Shown: in pieces, positions 24,885 through 32,878 of the stretch
Layout of the letters: every line of letters begins with the position of its first letter
How positions within the stretch are numbered: the stretch's first letter is position 1
Origin: UBA2040 sp041674745
Lineage (GTDB): Bacteria > Bacteroidota > Bacteroidia > Flavobacteriales_D > Crocinitomicaceae
DNA length: 64,000 nt
Assembly (NCBI GenBank): GCA_041674745.1
Contig: JBAYVD010000004.1
Location: 178,943-242,942 of the forward strand
Direction: 5' to 3'
Made by a program: the position numbers and the translations under genes
The notes under the pieces: model-generated
The model's input: the letters and a program-made list of their open reading frames with translations, nothing else
Database searches by the model: none
What the model was told of the DNA's origin: nothing

Positions 24885-26069
24885 TTAATATTCGTTAAAA
24901 ATTCCTTTTTTGGCATTTAAATAACTAGCGAGTGCAAATAATGCATAGGCAATTCCCAGTGCGACAATGGCTAACCAAGCAATGTGCGTATCGATGTACA
25001 ATCCACCTGATTCAAACATTCTATCTAGGAATATTTTGAATATGAAAAAGATTCCAAGTCCGATCAATGCCACTAATCCGAATATTTTAATAAAGTAGGT
25101 CGAAAAACTTCGAATCAACTGGCGCGGAGGATATCCCATTCTTAAAAGCGTTTTTACCTCGTACGCGTTTCTAGATAGCAGCAATTGCAAATATTGAATC
25201 AATACCAATCCGGAAACAAAAACAGCGATGACAGATATGCCTAGGACGACCAGAAACAAAGTCCCCACTACGCTTTTCAGTCGACCGACAACCATTTGAG
25301 AGTTTTTCGACTCCAATCCTTTTTTATTCAGCAAATCTTCCACCAAGCCAAATTCGCTTTCTTTGCCGGAAATCATGATTTGGGTGATTTTGTTTTCTGT
25401 CGTGCCCGCATACACTTCATTGCCATATTCCATGAAGGTTTCTGGAACAAGTATGGAAGCAACTTCATTGGTAAAACCAATGATTTTTGCATTGACATGC
25501 TCTTCTTTGTCAGAATTATTGGGGTCGCGCAAACGGAATTTGAATTTGATATCCATGGCTAAATCGTCTGAAACTTGCGGAATACCGCTAGCACTCATGA
25601 ACGTATTGAGCATGACTAAAAAGTCTCTCGGTAGTATCATAGGTACAAATTCATCGCCTTTCTGCCATTTCCATTTTACGCTTTTCACATCCAGAAAATT
25701 TTGATCGACTGTTTGGATGAAGACGTCCGAACGGAAATAAGGAACCAATGGATCATTCGTTTCAAAGGAGACATCGAAATTGTTGCTAATAACTGGTTTT
25801 ACATCTTGGATAAAAGACTCTGCTTTTATCTTTTCAATTTCACGCGTGGAGAAATCTGTTTTTGTCAAATTCAACGAACTGGAATTGGTCACTTTTTTTT
25901 GCACAATTATGGTATTCGGACCTAAAATATCGGCGCCTTTTCCAAATTGATTCACCTTGATTAAGTAATGAATGGAAGTAACCAAAAAAGTAATGCCCAT
26001 GAAAGCACCAATCATGGCGATAATCAGTTGTTTTTTATCTTGATTTTTAAAGAGAATTTTGTTCAACAT
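24885..26069 (-). CDS. ABC transporter permease, FtsX/MacB-like
   Basis: A 394-residue membrane protein with the MacB/FtsX layout: one helix near residues 14-36, a large periplasmic domain (about 40-265), then three helices at about 268-292, 323-343 and 361-383. The coupling-helix region 'YEVKTLLRMGYPPRQLIRSF' between the second and third helices is typical of FtsX-like permeases. It lies 4 bases after its ATPase and forms a two-gene transporter, with no membrane-fusion protein next to it. Substrate unknown; lipoprotein or lipid handling is possible. Confidence 0.82.
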   Translation of the reverse strand: MLNKILFKNQDKKQLIIAMIGAFMGITFLVTSIHYLIKVNQFGKGADILGPNTIIVQKKVTNSSSLNLTKTDFSTREIEKIKAESFIQDVKPVISNNFDVSFETNDPLVPYFRSDVFIQTVDQNFLDVKSVKWKWQKGDEFVPMILPRDFLVMLNTFMSASGIPQVSDDLAMDIKFKFRLRDPNNSDKEEHVNAKIIGFTNEVASILVPETFMEYGNEVYAGTTENKITQIMISGKESEFGLVEDLLNKKGLESKNSQMVVGRLKSVVGTLFLVVLGISVIAVFVSGLVLIQYLQLLLSRNAYEVKTLLRMGYPPRQLIRSFSTYFIKIFGLVALIGLGIFFIFKIFLDRMFESGGLYIDTHIAWLAIVALGIAYALFALASYLNAKKGIFNEY

Positions 26070-26073
26070 GGCC

Positions 26074-26715
26074 TTACAGTTTTAGTTCACGTGAATACTT
26101 GTACCCATAATCATCCCCCAAAGAGGTTAAAACAAATCCAGCGCCCAATTTTTCGCAACGCTCGTGGATTAGGTTCAACGCAATTTCAGCATTTTGCCGA
26201 TCGAGATGGGAAAATGGTTCATCCAGAATCAGCCATTCAAACGGTTGACAAAGCGAACGGATGATGGCAACGCGTTGTTGCTGTCCCATGGAAAGTAAGC
26301 CACATGGTTGTTCCCATTTGTCTGCAATGCCCAAGACCAAAAGCATATTTTGTAATTCCGCTTCCGTAAATACGTTTTGCAAATTGTTTTTTAAAAGCAA
26401 GTTGTCTTTCACGCTCAATTTTGGAAACAATTGTAAATCTTGAAAAACGACTGACAGTTTGGTTTGTCGCACAGCAGTCCAATCGTCTGGCGTGAAACTT
26501 TTGACATCTATACCGTCGTACGTAATTTTGCCTTCATAGTCTTTTCGGAGACCAATGGAAGTGAACGTAAAAGTTGATTTTCCTTTACCACTAGAGGCAT
26601 TGAGCAAAATTCGCTCGCCCTTTTTTAGTTCTACTTGACTTCCCCAAATACTATCCGAACCATGTTGGATCGAAGCAAGCGGAGTAGGCATAACCTGATG
26701 AAATGTAATGTTCAT
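26074..26715 (-). CDS. ABC transporter ATP-binding protein
   Basis: A 213-residue ATPase. Walker A 'NASSGKGKST' at residues 39-48, a Q-loop in 'VVFQDLQLFPKLSVKDN', signature 'LLSMGQQQRVAI' near 138-149 (with M in place of the usual S/G pattern LSGGQ), Walker B 'WLILDEPFSHLD' near 158-169. It is slightly short for the LolD/MacB family. The frame opens with TTG at 26742 but the ATG at 26715 gives the normal start. It pairs with the FtsX-like permease immediately downstream. Confidence 0.88.
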   Translation of the reverse strand: MNITFHQVMPTPLASIQHGSDSIWGSQVELKKGERILLNASSGKGKSTFTFTSIGLRKDYEGKITYDGIDVKSFTPDDWTAVRQTKLSVVFQDLQLFPKLSVKDNLLLKNNLQNVFTEAELQNMLLVLGIADKWEQPCGLLSMGQQQRVAIIRSLCQPFEWLILDEPFSHLDRQNAEIALNLIHERCEKLGAGFVLTSLGDDYGYKYSRELKL

Positions 26716-26818
26716 TGTATGGGTTTTCAAGGTAAATTTCAATAATCATTCCAAACTCGCAATCGGTTGATTTTGAGCGCTACAAAATTCAGTATTTTAT
26801 GCGAAAGAAGCGCGGGAA

Positions 26819-27727
26819 TCAAGCGTTAAATTGCAATAAAATTTCGGCCAATCTTTCTTCGGTCGTTTTTCCGTTTAACCAATGGTTTTCTTCGTTTCGT
26901 CGAAACCAAGTCAATTGTCGCTTTGCGTACCGCCGACTATTCTGTTGAATCATCGCAATGGCATTTTCCAAAGTAGTTTCTCCGGCGATATGGGAGAATA
27001 ATTCTTGGTAGCCAACGGTATTGAGACTTTTCAAATCTCTATGGATCATCACACTTTTGACTTCCTCTAGCAGTCCAGTTTTCATCATTTCCAACACGCG
27101 TAGGTTGATCCGTTCGTACAATTCTTCACGCGGCAGATTGACTACGTATCGATGAATTGCGAAAGGTCTTTTGGCTTTTGAATTCGTTCGGACCTCGGCC
27201 ATGGTTTTCCCTGTCAGTGAAATGATTTCCAAAGCACGCAACAAGCGATGTGGATTTTGCATATCAACCGTTTTGGCGTAGTCTGGATCCTGTTTCTTTA
27301 ATTCCTGTTGAAGAGCGATTAAGCCTTCCTTCTCCAATAGGTTTTGCCATTTTTGTTGTGTTTCCAGATCGCTAGGCAAAGGGTCGAGTCCATCGCAAAG
27401 TGCATCGATGAACAAGCCGGAACCACCAACAACAATACAGTAATCGTTGTGCTGGAATTCTTGTTCAAGAATCGCCAAGGCCTCTTTTTCAAACTGTGCA
27501 GCAGAAACCGGTGTTAGAATGGAGTGGGAATCAATGAAAAAATGGGGTATTCCATCCCGTTCCTCCAACGTTGGTTTTGCGGTTCCTATAGAAATTTCAC
27601 GGTAAAATTGTCTTGAATCTGCCGATAATATGGCACACTTCAACTTTTTTGCTAAAGCAATGGAAAGCGCCGTTTTACCGCTTGCGGTTGGGCCTTGAAT
27701 GACAATGAGCTGCTTGTTTTTAGACAC
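26819..27727 (-). CDS. miaA: tRNA dimethylallyltransferase
   Basis: A 302-residue enzyme that adds the dimethylallyl group to A37 of tRNAs reading UNN codons. P-loop 'IQGPTASGKTALS' near residues 9-21, 'LSADSRQFYREISIGTAKP' (DSxQ motif), 'VVGGSGLFIDALCDGLDPLP' and 'YAKRQLTWFRR' near the end are all diagnostic. The gene starts 3 bases after the mltF stop. IspH, which makes the DMAPP substrate, is encoded 5 kb away at 31483. Confidence 0.96.
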   Translation of the reverse strand: MSKNKQLIVIQGPTASGKTALSIALAKKLKCAILSADSRQFYREISIGTAKPTLEERDGIPHFFIDSHSILTPVSAAQFEKEALAILEQEFQHNDYCIVVGGSGLFIDALCDGLDPLPSDLETQQKWQNLLEKEGLIALQQELKKQDPDYAKTVDMQNPHRLLRALEIISLTGKTMAEVRTNSKAKRPFAIHRYVVNLPREELYERINLRVLEMMKTGLLEEVKSVMIHRDLKSLNTVGYQELFSHIAGETTLENAIAMIQQNSRRYAKRQLTWFRRNEENHWLNGKTTEERLAEILLQFNA

Positions 27728-27730
27728 GAC

Positions 27731-29149
27731 CTATTTGTAAAGTTCAGTGTAAGACAAAAAACGTTCGTAGATTTCATGAACGTATCGATGTGTTATAGTC
27801 CCGCGCATGGCGCCGTATTTTACAACAGGATCACCGTAATATTCTCGTTTGGAAAGTTTTAAAATCATTTCCTCTACATTGTCATCCCAGCGTTTTGGAT
27901 CCAAATCGTATTTGATGGCCAACCGTTGGGCATCCAAAACGTGTGCTTTTCCGCAGTTGTAGGACGCTAAAGCAAATTTGTATCGTTGCAATTCGTCGGG
28001 AATTGCCGCCCAAGATTTTAGGTCTTTTCTCAATTTCGCACCGCCACCCATGATTTGAACTTCTGGAGGAGAATCCGGGTGAACACCATATAGCGGACCG
28101 ATTTCTGGCATGAATTGCATCATGGAATAGGCTCCACCAAAAGAAACGACTTCTGGATTGAATTTTGATTCCTGATAGGCGAGTGCTGCCAACCAGCGCC
28201 AATCGATGTTGTTTTTTAAACCTGCCGCCTTGAAATATTGATCATAGAGTGAAAGACTTCCTTTTTTTGTTGGTTTCACAACATCTGCGGAATGAACATT
28301 GACCGTGTTCAACTCGTAATATTTGTGGTAGATGTACTTGTAAACGCTCGTGTTGGTGAAATTTTCCAACCAATCGTCGATGCGTGCTTTTAATATTGGG
28401 CTAGATTTCCGGAGTCCAAACGCAATTTTCTGTTTGGCTGATATCGCCAAACTGACATCGATGTTGTCGAAAAAGCTTTGGTTTATTTTGGCGATATTTT
28501 CCTCAACCACCGTGTAATCGATGATTCCTTCAGAAACTTGTTCGATTAATTCCTCTGAGCCAACCATGCCATTTTCTCCTTTGATGAGAATGGTATCGCC
28601 AATTTCTTCTTGGAGATTGACCAATCGGTCGTAATAACTGGATTCTTTCCAAACACTTACTTTTTTGTGGGCTAACTGGGATGGCTCTGTTAGCAAAGGT
28701 TCAGAAGGACTTTCTTTTGGATTGGGTTTCCGTTGCACTAAAACTTGTTGAATCGATAACAGCGGAATACTAAAATCAATTTCTTTGGCGCGTTCTCGGG
28801 TTACGGTCAAATTACAAGCAATGACGTCACCCGATCCTTCGCGCAACTCTTCAATCATGTTGTCCAAATTGTCGATAATCCGGATTTCGAGTTCTACCCC
28901 TAAATCTTTCGCAAATTCGTTCAGGACTTCAAATTCAAAGCCCATTTCTTTTTCGCGGTATAGAAAATACGAACTAGAACTATTTTCCGCCAAGATGACC
29001 AATTTGCCTCTTTTTAGTATTTTATCAAGATCGAAATTGTATTCTACCTGTTTGAATGAAGTGGATTTTTTTTCTCCTTCCATGATGCAACTGCTGAGCA
29101 TGGCGATTAAAAACAATGGCAGGAAAAATAAAAACTTCTTGTCTATCAT
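27731..29149 (-). CDS. mltF: MltF-type lytic murein transglycosylase lipoprotein
   Basis: A 472-residue lipoprotein ('FLIAMLSSCIMEG' lipobox). Residues about 45-275 form a periplasmic solute-binding (SBP_bac_3) domain, with 'GFEFEVLNEFAKDLGVELEI' as its start. Residues about 300-460 are an SLT lysozyme-like domain with catalytic Glu in 'ALAYQESKFNP' near 325, followed by 'GAYSMMQFMPEIG' and 'ALASYNCG'. This two-domain order defines MltF, which cleaves peptidoglycan to form 1,6-anhydromuropeptides. It sits between acpH and miaA in a minus-strand run. Confidence 0.93.
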   Translation of the reverse strand: MIDKKFLFFLPLFLIAMLSSCIMEGEKKSTSFKQVEYNFDLDKILKRGKLVILAENSSSSYFLYREKEMGFEFEVLNEFAKDLGVELEIRIIDNLDNMIEELREGSGDVIACNLTVTRERAKEIDFSIPLLSIQQVLVQRKPNPKESPSEPLLTEPSQLAHKKVSVWKESSYYDRLVNLQEEIGDTILIKGENGMVGSEELIEQVSEGIIDYTVVEENIAKINQSFFDNIDVSLAISAKQKIAFGLRKSSPILKARIDDWLENFTNTSVYKYIYHKYYELNTVNVHSADVVKPTKKGSLSLYDQYFKAAGLKNNIDWRWLAALAYQESKFNPEVVSFGGAYSMMQFMPEIGPLYGVHPDSPPEVQIMGGGAKLRKDLKSWAAIPDELQRYKFALASYNCGKAHVLDAQRLAIKYDLDPKRWDDNVEEMILKLSKREYYGDPVVKYGAMRGTITHRYVHEIYERFLSYTELYK

Positions 29150-29197
29150 ACTTCAAACCCAAAAAATGGGAAAGGAAAGATACAAATAAATTCCAAA

Positions 29198-29788
29198 TTA
29201 ACGTAGTTCATCGAGTTCCAATTGATTCAAGTAGGAACTAGCATCGGCCATAAAAAGCTCAAATGACTTTTCTATTTGGGGTTCAAATAACCGAAAAACC
29301 TCCAATCCGTCCACTAATTTATTCTGAAACGATAGTCTGCTAGAAACACCTTGACAGGCCTTGTGTAAACCATGGGGGAATTGATATTGGTACAGCCAGT
29401 TTTTCTCCATCATTTTGGAAAGCATGAAGCGAAAATTATCGCTGTAATCTGGATGATTGAGTTGCACAGAAGCGTAAAATTGCTGAATAAATTCTTCCAA
29501 GGAAGTGGCATGGAAACGCGCCCAATTTTTTGCTAATAAATGATCAAAATACAAGTCCACAGCAATGCCTGAAACTTTTGGCAAGGGTTCATACAACTGG
29601 TGTAAGAGTTCCAATACGGCAGGATGATGATCGATGTAGGTATCGATGGCTCTGTGCAGTCGAATGCCTTTTTGAGTCATTTCTTGGAATTTTAGCAAGT
29701 CTTTTCCTTTGACAAAATCACCCATGAGATTGGCAGCCATCAAATCGGTGTTGTCGCGGGAAAAATACAAATGTCCGAGAAAGTTCAT
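29198..29788 (-). CDS. acpH: acyl carrier protein phosphodiesterase (AcpH, DUF479)
   Basis: A 196-residue protein. 'MNFLGHLYFSRDNTDLMAAN' followed by 'LMGDFVKG' and 'RLHRAIDTYIDHHPAV' matches AcpH, including the His/Asp metal residues of the HD-like fold. 'VDLYFDHLLAKNW' is also family-typical. AcpH removes 4'-phosphopantetheine from acyl carrier protein, regulating fatty acid synthesis. Length is normal. Confidence 0.9.
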   Translation of the reverse strand: MNFLGHLYFSRDNTDLMAANLMGDFVKGKDLLKFQEMTQKGIRLHRAIDTYIDHHPAVLELLHQLYEPLPKVSGIAVDLYFDHLLAKNWARFHATSLEEFIQQFYASVQLNHPDYSDNFRFMLSKMMEKNWLYQYQFPHGLHKACQGVSSRLSFQNKLVDGLEVFRLFEPQIEKSFELFMADASSYLNQLELDELR

Positions 29789-29827
29789 GCATTAAAAATA
29801 CAGAATACTTTCTTTTGTCGTGCGCAA

Positions 29828-29858
29828 AAAAAAACGCCCAAGCGAGAGCAAGGGCGTT
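29828..29858 (-). terminator. terminator after the DUF2795 gene
   Basis: Stem AACGCCC/GGGCGTT (29833-29839 with 29852-29858), 12-base loop, followed on the minus strand by a run of T. Confidence 0.75.
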
Positions 29859-29879
29859 GGGATAAAAAGTTATACTCTT

Positions 29880-30101
29880 TTAATATTCGTCTTCGTTGAA
29901 AAGAAAATCTTCACGAGAAGGATAATCAGGCCAAATTTCTTCGATACTTTCGTAGATATCGCCTTCGTCTTCCAAATCTTGTAGGTTTTCCACTACTTCA
30001 AGCGGCGCACCTGCACGGATGGCGAAGTCGATCAACTCATCTTTCGATGCTGGCCATGGCGCATCTTCCAAGTAGGAAGCTAATTCAAGTGTCCAATACA
30101 T
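29880..30101 (-). CDS. DUF2795 family small protein
   Basis: A 73-residue acidic protein. The central 'WPASKDELIDFAIRAGAP' followed by 'EVVENLQDLEDEGDIYESIE' is the DUF2795 fold: a short helical domain that pairs a Trp-Pro-Ala start with a Leu-rich helix. It is widely conserved in Bacteroidota; function is unknown. It has its own full promoter and terminator, suggesting strong independent expression. Confidence 0.85.
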   Translation of the reverse strand: MYWTLELASYLEDAPWPASKDELIDFAIRAGAPLEVVENLQDLEDEGDIYESIEEIWPDYPSREDFLFNEDEY

Positions 30102-30130
30102 TTTTTGAAATTTTAAACTGTTATTTGGCG

Positions 30131-30160
30131 CAAAAGTAACCTTATTTTCAGAACTTCCAA
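30131..30160 (-). promoter_or_regulatory. promoter TTG-N19-TACTTTTG for the DUF2795 gene
   Basis: On the minus strand TTG (30160-30158), 19-base spacer, TACTTTTG (30138-30131); ATG at 30101. Full consensus match. An imperfect AACCTT/AAGGTT inverted repeat overlaps it. Confidence 0.75.
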
Positions 30161-30233
30161 AGGTTGTTCAAGAAAGTTTAGTTTTTTATTGATATTGGTT
30201 CTTTTTTGGGCGAATTCGACTTTGTTGAATTTT

Positions 30234-30782
30234 TCACATTCTTGGTTTCCAGGGTGTTTCTTTTGCGTTGAGATCGAGTGTCAGTTTTCGACTCAATACA
30301 AAAATATAGTCGCTCAAACGGTTCATGTATTGTGGTACAATATCTTCCACCTGTTCATGGTTCATTAGATCAACAATAATTCGTTCAGCCCGTCGACAGA
30401 TGCATCTCGCGACATGCGTGTGCGAAACTGTCGGATGTCCGCCAGGTAAAACGAAAGACCGCATTTCCGGCAAAAGGGCATCCATTTCATCCATCCAATG
30501 TTCTAGATTTTCGATGTCTTGCTGAAAAAGATCCGGAATTTTCATTTTTGATTTTTCGATGTCGGTGGCCAAATGCGAACCAATGGTGAACAACCGATCT
30601 TGAATTTCCAAAATCTGACGAATATATTCTGGGTCGATGGCTTGGTCACGAATGAGTCCAAGGTAGGAGTTGAGTTCATCTACGGTTCCGTAACTCTCAA
30701 TCCGCATGGATGATTTTGGCACCCGTGTTCCGCCAATTAGTGAAGTTTGACCTTTGTCGCCAGTTTTGGTATAAATTTTCAT
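30234..30782 (-). CDS. PduO-type cob(I)alamin adenosyltransferase
   Basis: A 182-residue enzyme that transfers adenosyl from ATP to cob(I)alamin. 'KIYTKTGDKGQTSLIGGTRV' at the N-terminus is the ATP-binding signature; 'ESYGTVDELNSYLG' and 'CRRAERIIVDL' with 'YMNRLSDYIFVLSRKL' are the further family motifs. Adenosylcobalamin feeds methylmalonyl-CoA mutase, whose chaperone MeaB ends at base 167. It starts 3 bases after the HD-protein stop. Confidence 0.93.
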   Translation of the reverse strand: MKIYTKTGDKGQTSLIGGTRVPKSSMRIESYGTVDELNSYLGLIRDQAIDPEYIRQILEIQDRLFTIGSHLATDIEKSKMKIPDLFQQDIENLEHWMDEMDALLPEMRSFVLPGGHPTVSHTHVARCICRRAERIIVDLMNHEQVEDIVPQYMNRLSDYIFVLSRKLTLDLNAKETPWKPRM

Positions 30783-30785
30783 TGG

Positions 30786-31403
30786 TTATAGCAAGGTTAA
30801 TCGTTGGTTTTTTAATTCTTGGATGCGCAATTTTTTTTCACCATCCAGCAGTTCCAGTGCTGATTTCGTTAAGTATTTGTGTCTTCCTTCCACATAGGCC
30901 AATTGAAAATCTACCCATTCCAAATCTGTAAAGGAAGTACCGTAAATGGCTAATTCATCGCGTAGCTTTTGCGCAATTTTCGTGTAATTGTTTCTGCCAA
31001 AGTAATCGTGGTCGCAATCCGACATCAACTCGTCCAAATGACTCGCAGAAGTTGTTTGTCGTTGGGTAGAGTGAATGATGTTCAATATCTTTTGGATTTG
31101 CTCATTGGAGTAGCCAAATTCTGGTAAATCCTTTCTCACCATTTCTTTGGCGAATTTTTCATTGTCCGTATATTGCACAACGTATCCAGCATCGTGGTAT
31201 AAAATGGCGGTGCGCAAAATCAGAAAATCTTCCTCGGATAGGTTTTCCATTTCGCCTAATTTCAAGGCTGCTTTTTCAACGGCCAAGGTATGGTTGATGT
31301 CGTGATAAGAAAGATTGGTAGGCAGTTCATTTTCCAACCGTGAGAGGATATTCTCACGCATTTCATTGAATTTGAAGTAGCTATTATTTCTATTTGGCGA
31401 CAT
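30786..31403 (-). CDS. HD-domain phosphohydrolase-like protein
   Basis: A 205-residue protein with the HD metal signature: 'SYHDINHTLAVEKAALKLG', 'ILYHDAGYVVQY' (the HD pair) and 'ELMSDCDHDYFGR'. Such proteins usually hydrolyse nucleotides or cyclic dinucleotides; the substrate here is not evident. ATG at 31403 is used; a second Met at 31361 is possible. A 7/8 promoter box TACCTTTA lies upstream at 31428-31421. It is co-directional and nearly joined (3 bases) with the cobalamin adenosyltransferase gene. Confidence 0.75.
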   Translation of the reverse strand: MSPNRNNSYFKFNEMRENILSRLENELPTNLSYHDINHTLAVEKAALKLGEMENLSEEDFLILRTAILYHDAGYVVQYTDNEKFAKEMVRKDLPEFGYSNEQIQKILNIIHSTQRQTTSASHLDELMSDCDHDYFGRNNYTKIAQKLRDELAIYGTSFTDLEWVDFQLAYVEGRHKYLTKSALELLDGEKKLRIQELKNQRLTLL

Positions 31404-31482
31404 GGGTTAACCTTGATAAGTAAAGGTACGAAAAATACTTATTTTAAAAAAAGCCATTGAACCTCTTGGAAAAAGTCAGAAA

Positions 31483-32706
31483 TTAAAACGCAATGTTGGC
31501 CAAAGCCTGTTCAGCTGTAACTGTCACTTTTTTCAATTGAAGAATTCGTTGAATGACACGATCAACGGTTGAGTCTGGGCAGGATGCACCCGAACTGATA
31601 ATGATCTTCATGATATTTTTGGAATTCAAATTGACCCGCGCTTTGTTTTCCATGTGATGGTGAATATCGTAACTCAACCATTCTGTATCAGAAATCAATT
31701 TCTTTTCGTCTTCGATGAAATAGCATGGAAATTTGTTCTCCATCAATTCGACCAAATGGGTCGTGTTGGAACTATTGTAACCGCCGACTACAATCGCAAA
31801 ATCTGCAATCACATCCAACAAGCCTTTTGTTGCGCTTTGGTTGTCATTGGTGGCATAACACAAAGTGTCTCGCGTATCAGCGATATGATTTTTGATGTTC
31901 ATATCACCGTATTTTTTGATCATCGTTTGACGCAAGAATTCAGTAATCGTTTGCGTTTCACTTGCGAGCATCGTAGTTTGGTTTACAACACCAATTTTAC
32001 GCAAATCTTTTTTCGGGTCAAATCCTTCTGAAAACTTGCCTTTAAAGGTCGTCATGAAATCTTCTTCCGTTTCATTTCCTAAAATGAAATCGGCCAATTT
32101 GGTCGCTTCTTTTAAATCTTTGATGATGATGCTTTGTCCATTTTGACGACTGCGCGAGAAGGTGGCTCTTGTTTCTTCATGACGAAATTTGCCATGAATG
32201 ATCGTGGTATAATTATCTTGCCCCAAACGTTCAGCTCGGTTCCATACTTTTTCTACGAATGGACACGTGGTGTTGTAAGCTTGTGTTTGAACACCAATCT
32301 CGTTGAGGATATTTTCAATTTCAACTGTGGTTCCAAAAGCCGGAATAATCACAATGTCTTCAGGTTGAATTTCTGACCAAGGAATGATTTGGCGACCAGC
32401 TGTATCTTGAATGAATTGGATGCCATGACTCAACAAATCTTGGTTGACACCTGGATTGTGAATCATTTGACTCAGCAAGTATATTTTTTTGTCTGGGTTT
32501 TCAGCAATGGCTTTGTATGAAATCTCAATGGCATTTTCTACACCATAGCAAAATCCAAAATGACGAGGAATCCAAAATTGAACTTTCCCAAAGTCGATAA
32601 GCGTGGGCTTAAAGTCCTTTTTGCGAGGATCTTCCAGTTTCCGTTTTTCTTTTACGGTTGAAATTATAGGAGAACGGTAAAAACTTGGGATATCGAATTG
32701 TTTCAT
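31483..32706 (-). CDS. ispH: 4-hydroxy-3-methylbut-2-enyl diphosphate reductase, long form
   Basis: A 407-residue [4Fe-4S] enzyme that makes IPP and DMAPP in the non-mevalonate pathway. Cluster cysteines are Cys53 in 'HFGFCYGVENAIE', a Cys near 148 in 'YNTTCPFVEKVW' and a Cys near 378 in 'SSGASCPDSTVD'. 'IYLLSQMIHNPGVN' and 'GGYNSSNTTHLVE' bind substrate. It is about 90 residues longer than E. coli IspH, with an N-terminal extension of about 40 residues and internal insertions, as in cyanobacterial/plant-type forms. Confidence 0.93.
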   Translation of the reverse strand: MKQFDIPSFYRSPIISTVKEKRKLEDPRKKDFKPTLIDFGKVQFWIPRHFGFCYGVENAIEISYKAIAENPDKKIYLLSQMIHNPGVNQDLLSHGIQFIQDTAGRQIIPWSEIQPEDIVIIPAFGTTVEIENILNEIGVQTQAYNTTCPFVEKVWNRAERLGQDNYTTIIHGKFRHEETRATFSRSRQNGQSIIIKDLKEATKLADFILGNETEEDFMTTFKGKFSEGFDPKKDLRKIGVVNQTTMLASETQTITEFLRQTMIKKYGDMNIKNHIADTRDTLCYATNDNQSATKGLLDVIADFAIVVGGYNSSNTTHLVELMENKFPCYFIEDEKKLISDTEWLSYDIHHHMENKARVNLNSKNIMKIIISSGASCPDSTVDRVIQRILQLKKVTVTAEQALANIAF

Positions 32707-32725
32707 CTGCTTAATAAATACTTAA

Positions 32726-32733
32726 CAAAGGTA
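32726..32733 (-). promoter_or_regulatory. -7 box TACCTTTG for ispH
   Basis: Perfect TAnnTTTG on the minus strand, 19 bases before the ATG at 32706. Confidence 0.55.
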
Positions 32734-32819
32734 CGCACTTTGATAAGAGCTTAACGGTGAATTCTGAGTTTTTGTTCGGTTTTTATTGATTTTTCTGAAA
32801 GAAAATTTCGATTGAGCAT

Positions 32820-32857
32820 AAAAAAGCGAGGACGAATTTCTAATTCCGTCCTCGCTA
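32820..32857 (-). terminator. terminator after the DUF4139 gene
   Basis: Long stem GCGAGGACGAATT pairing with AATTCCGTCCTCGC (one bulged C), loop TCT, followed by TTTTT on the minus strand. Confidence 0.85.
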
Positions 32858-32878
32858 AGTTATTTTTTCAATCAATTT

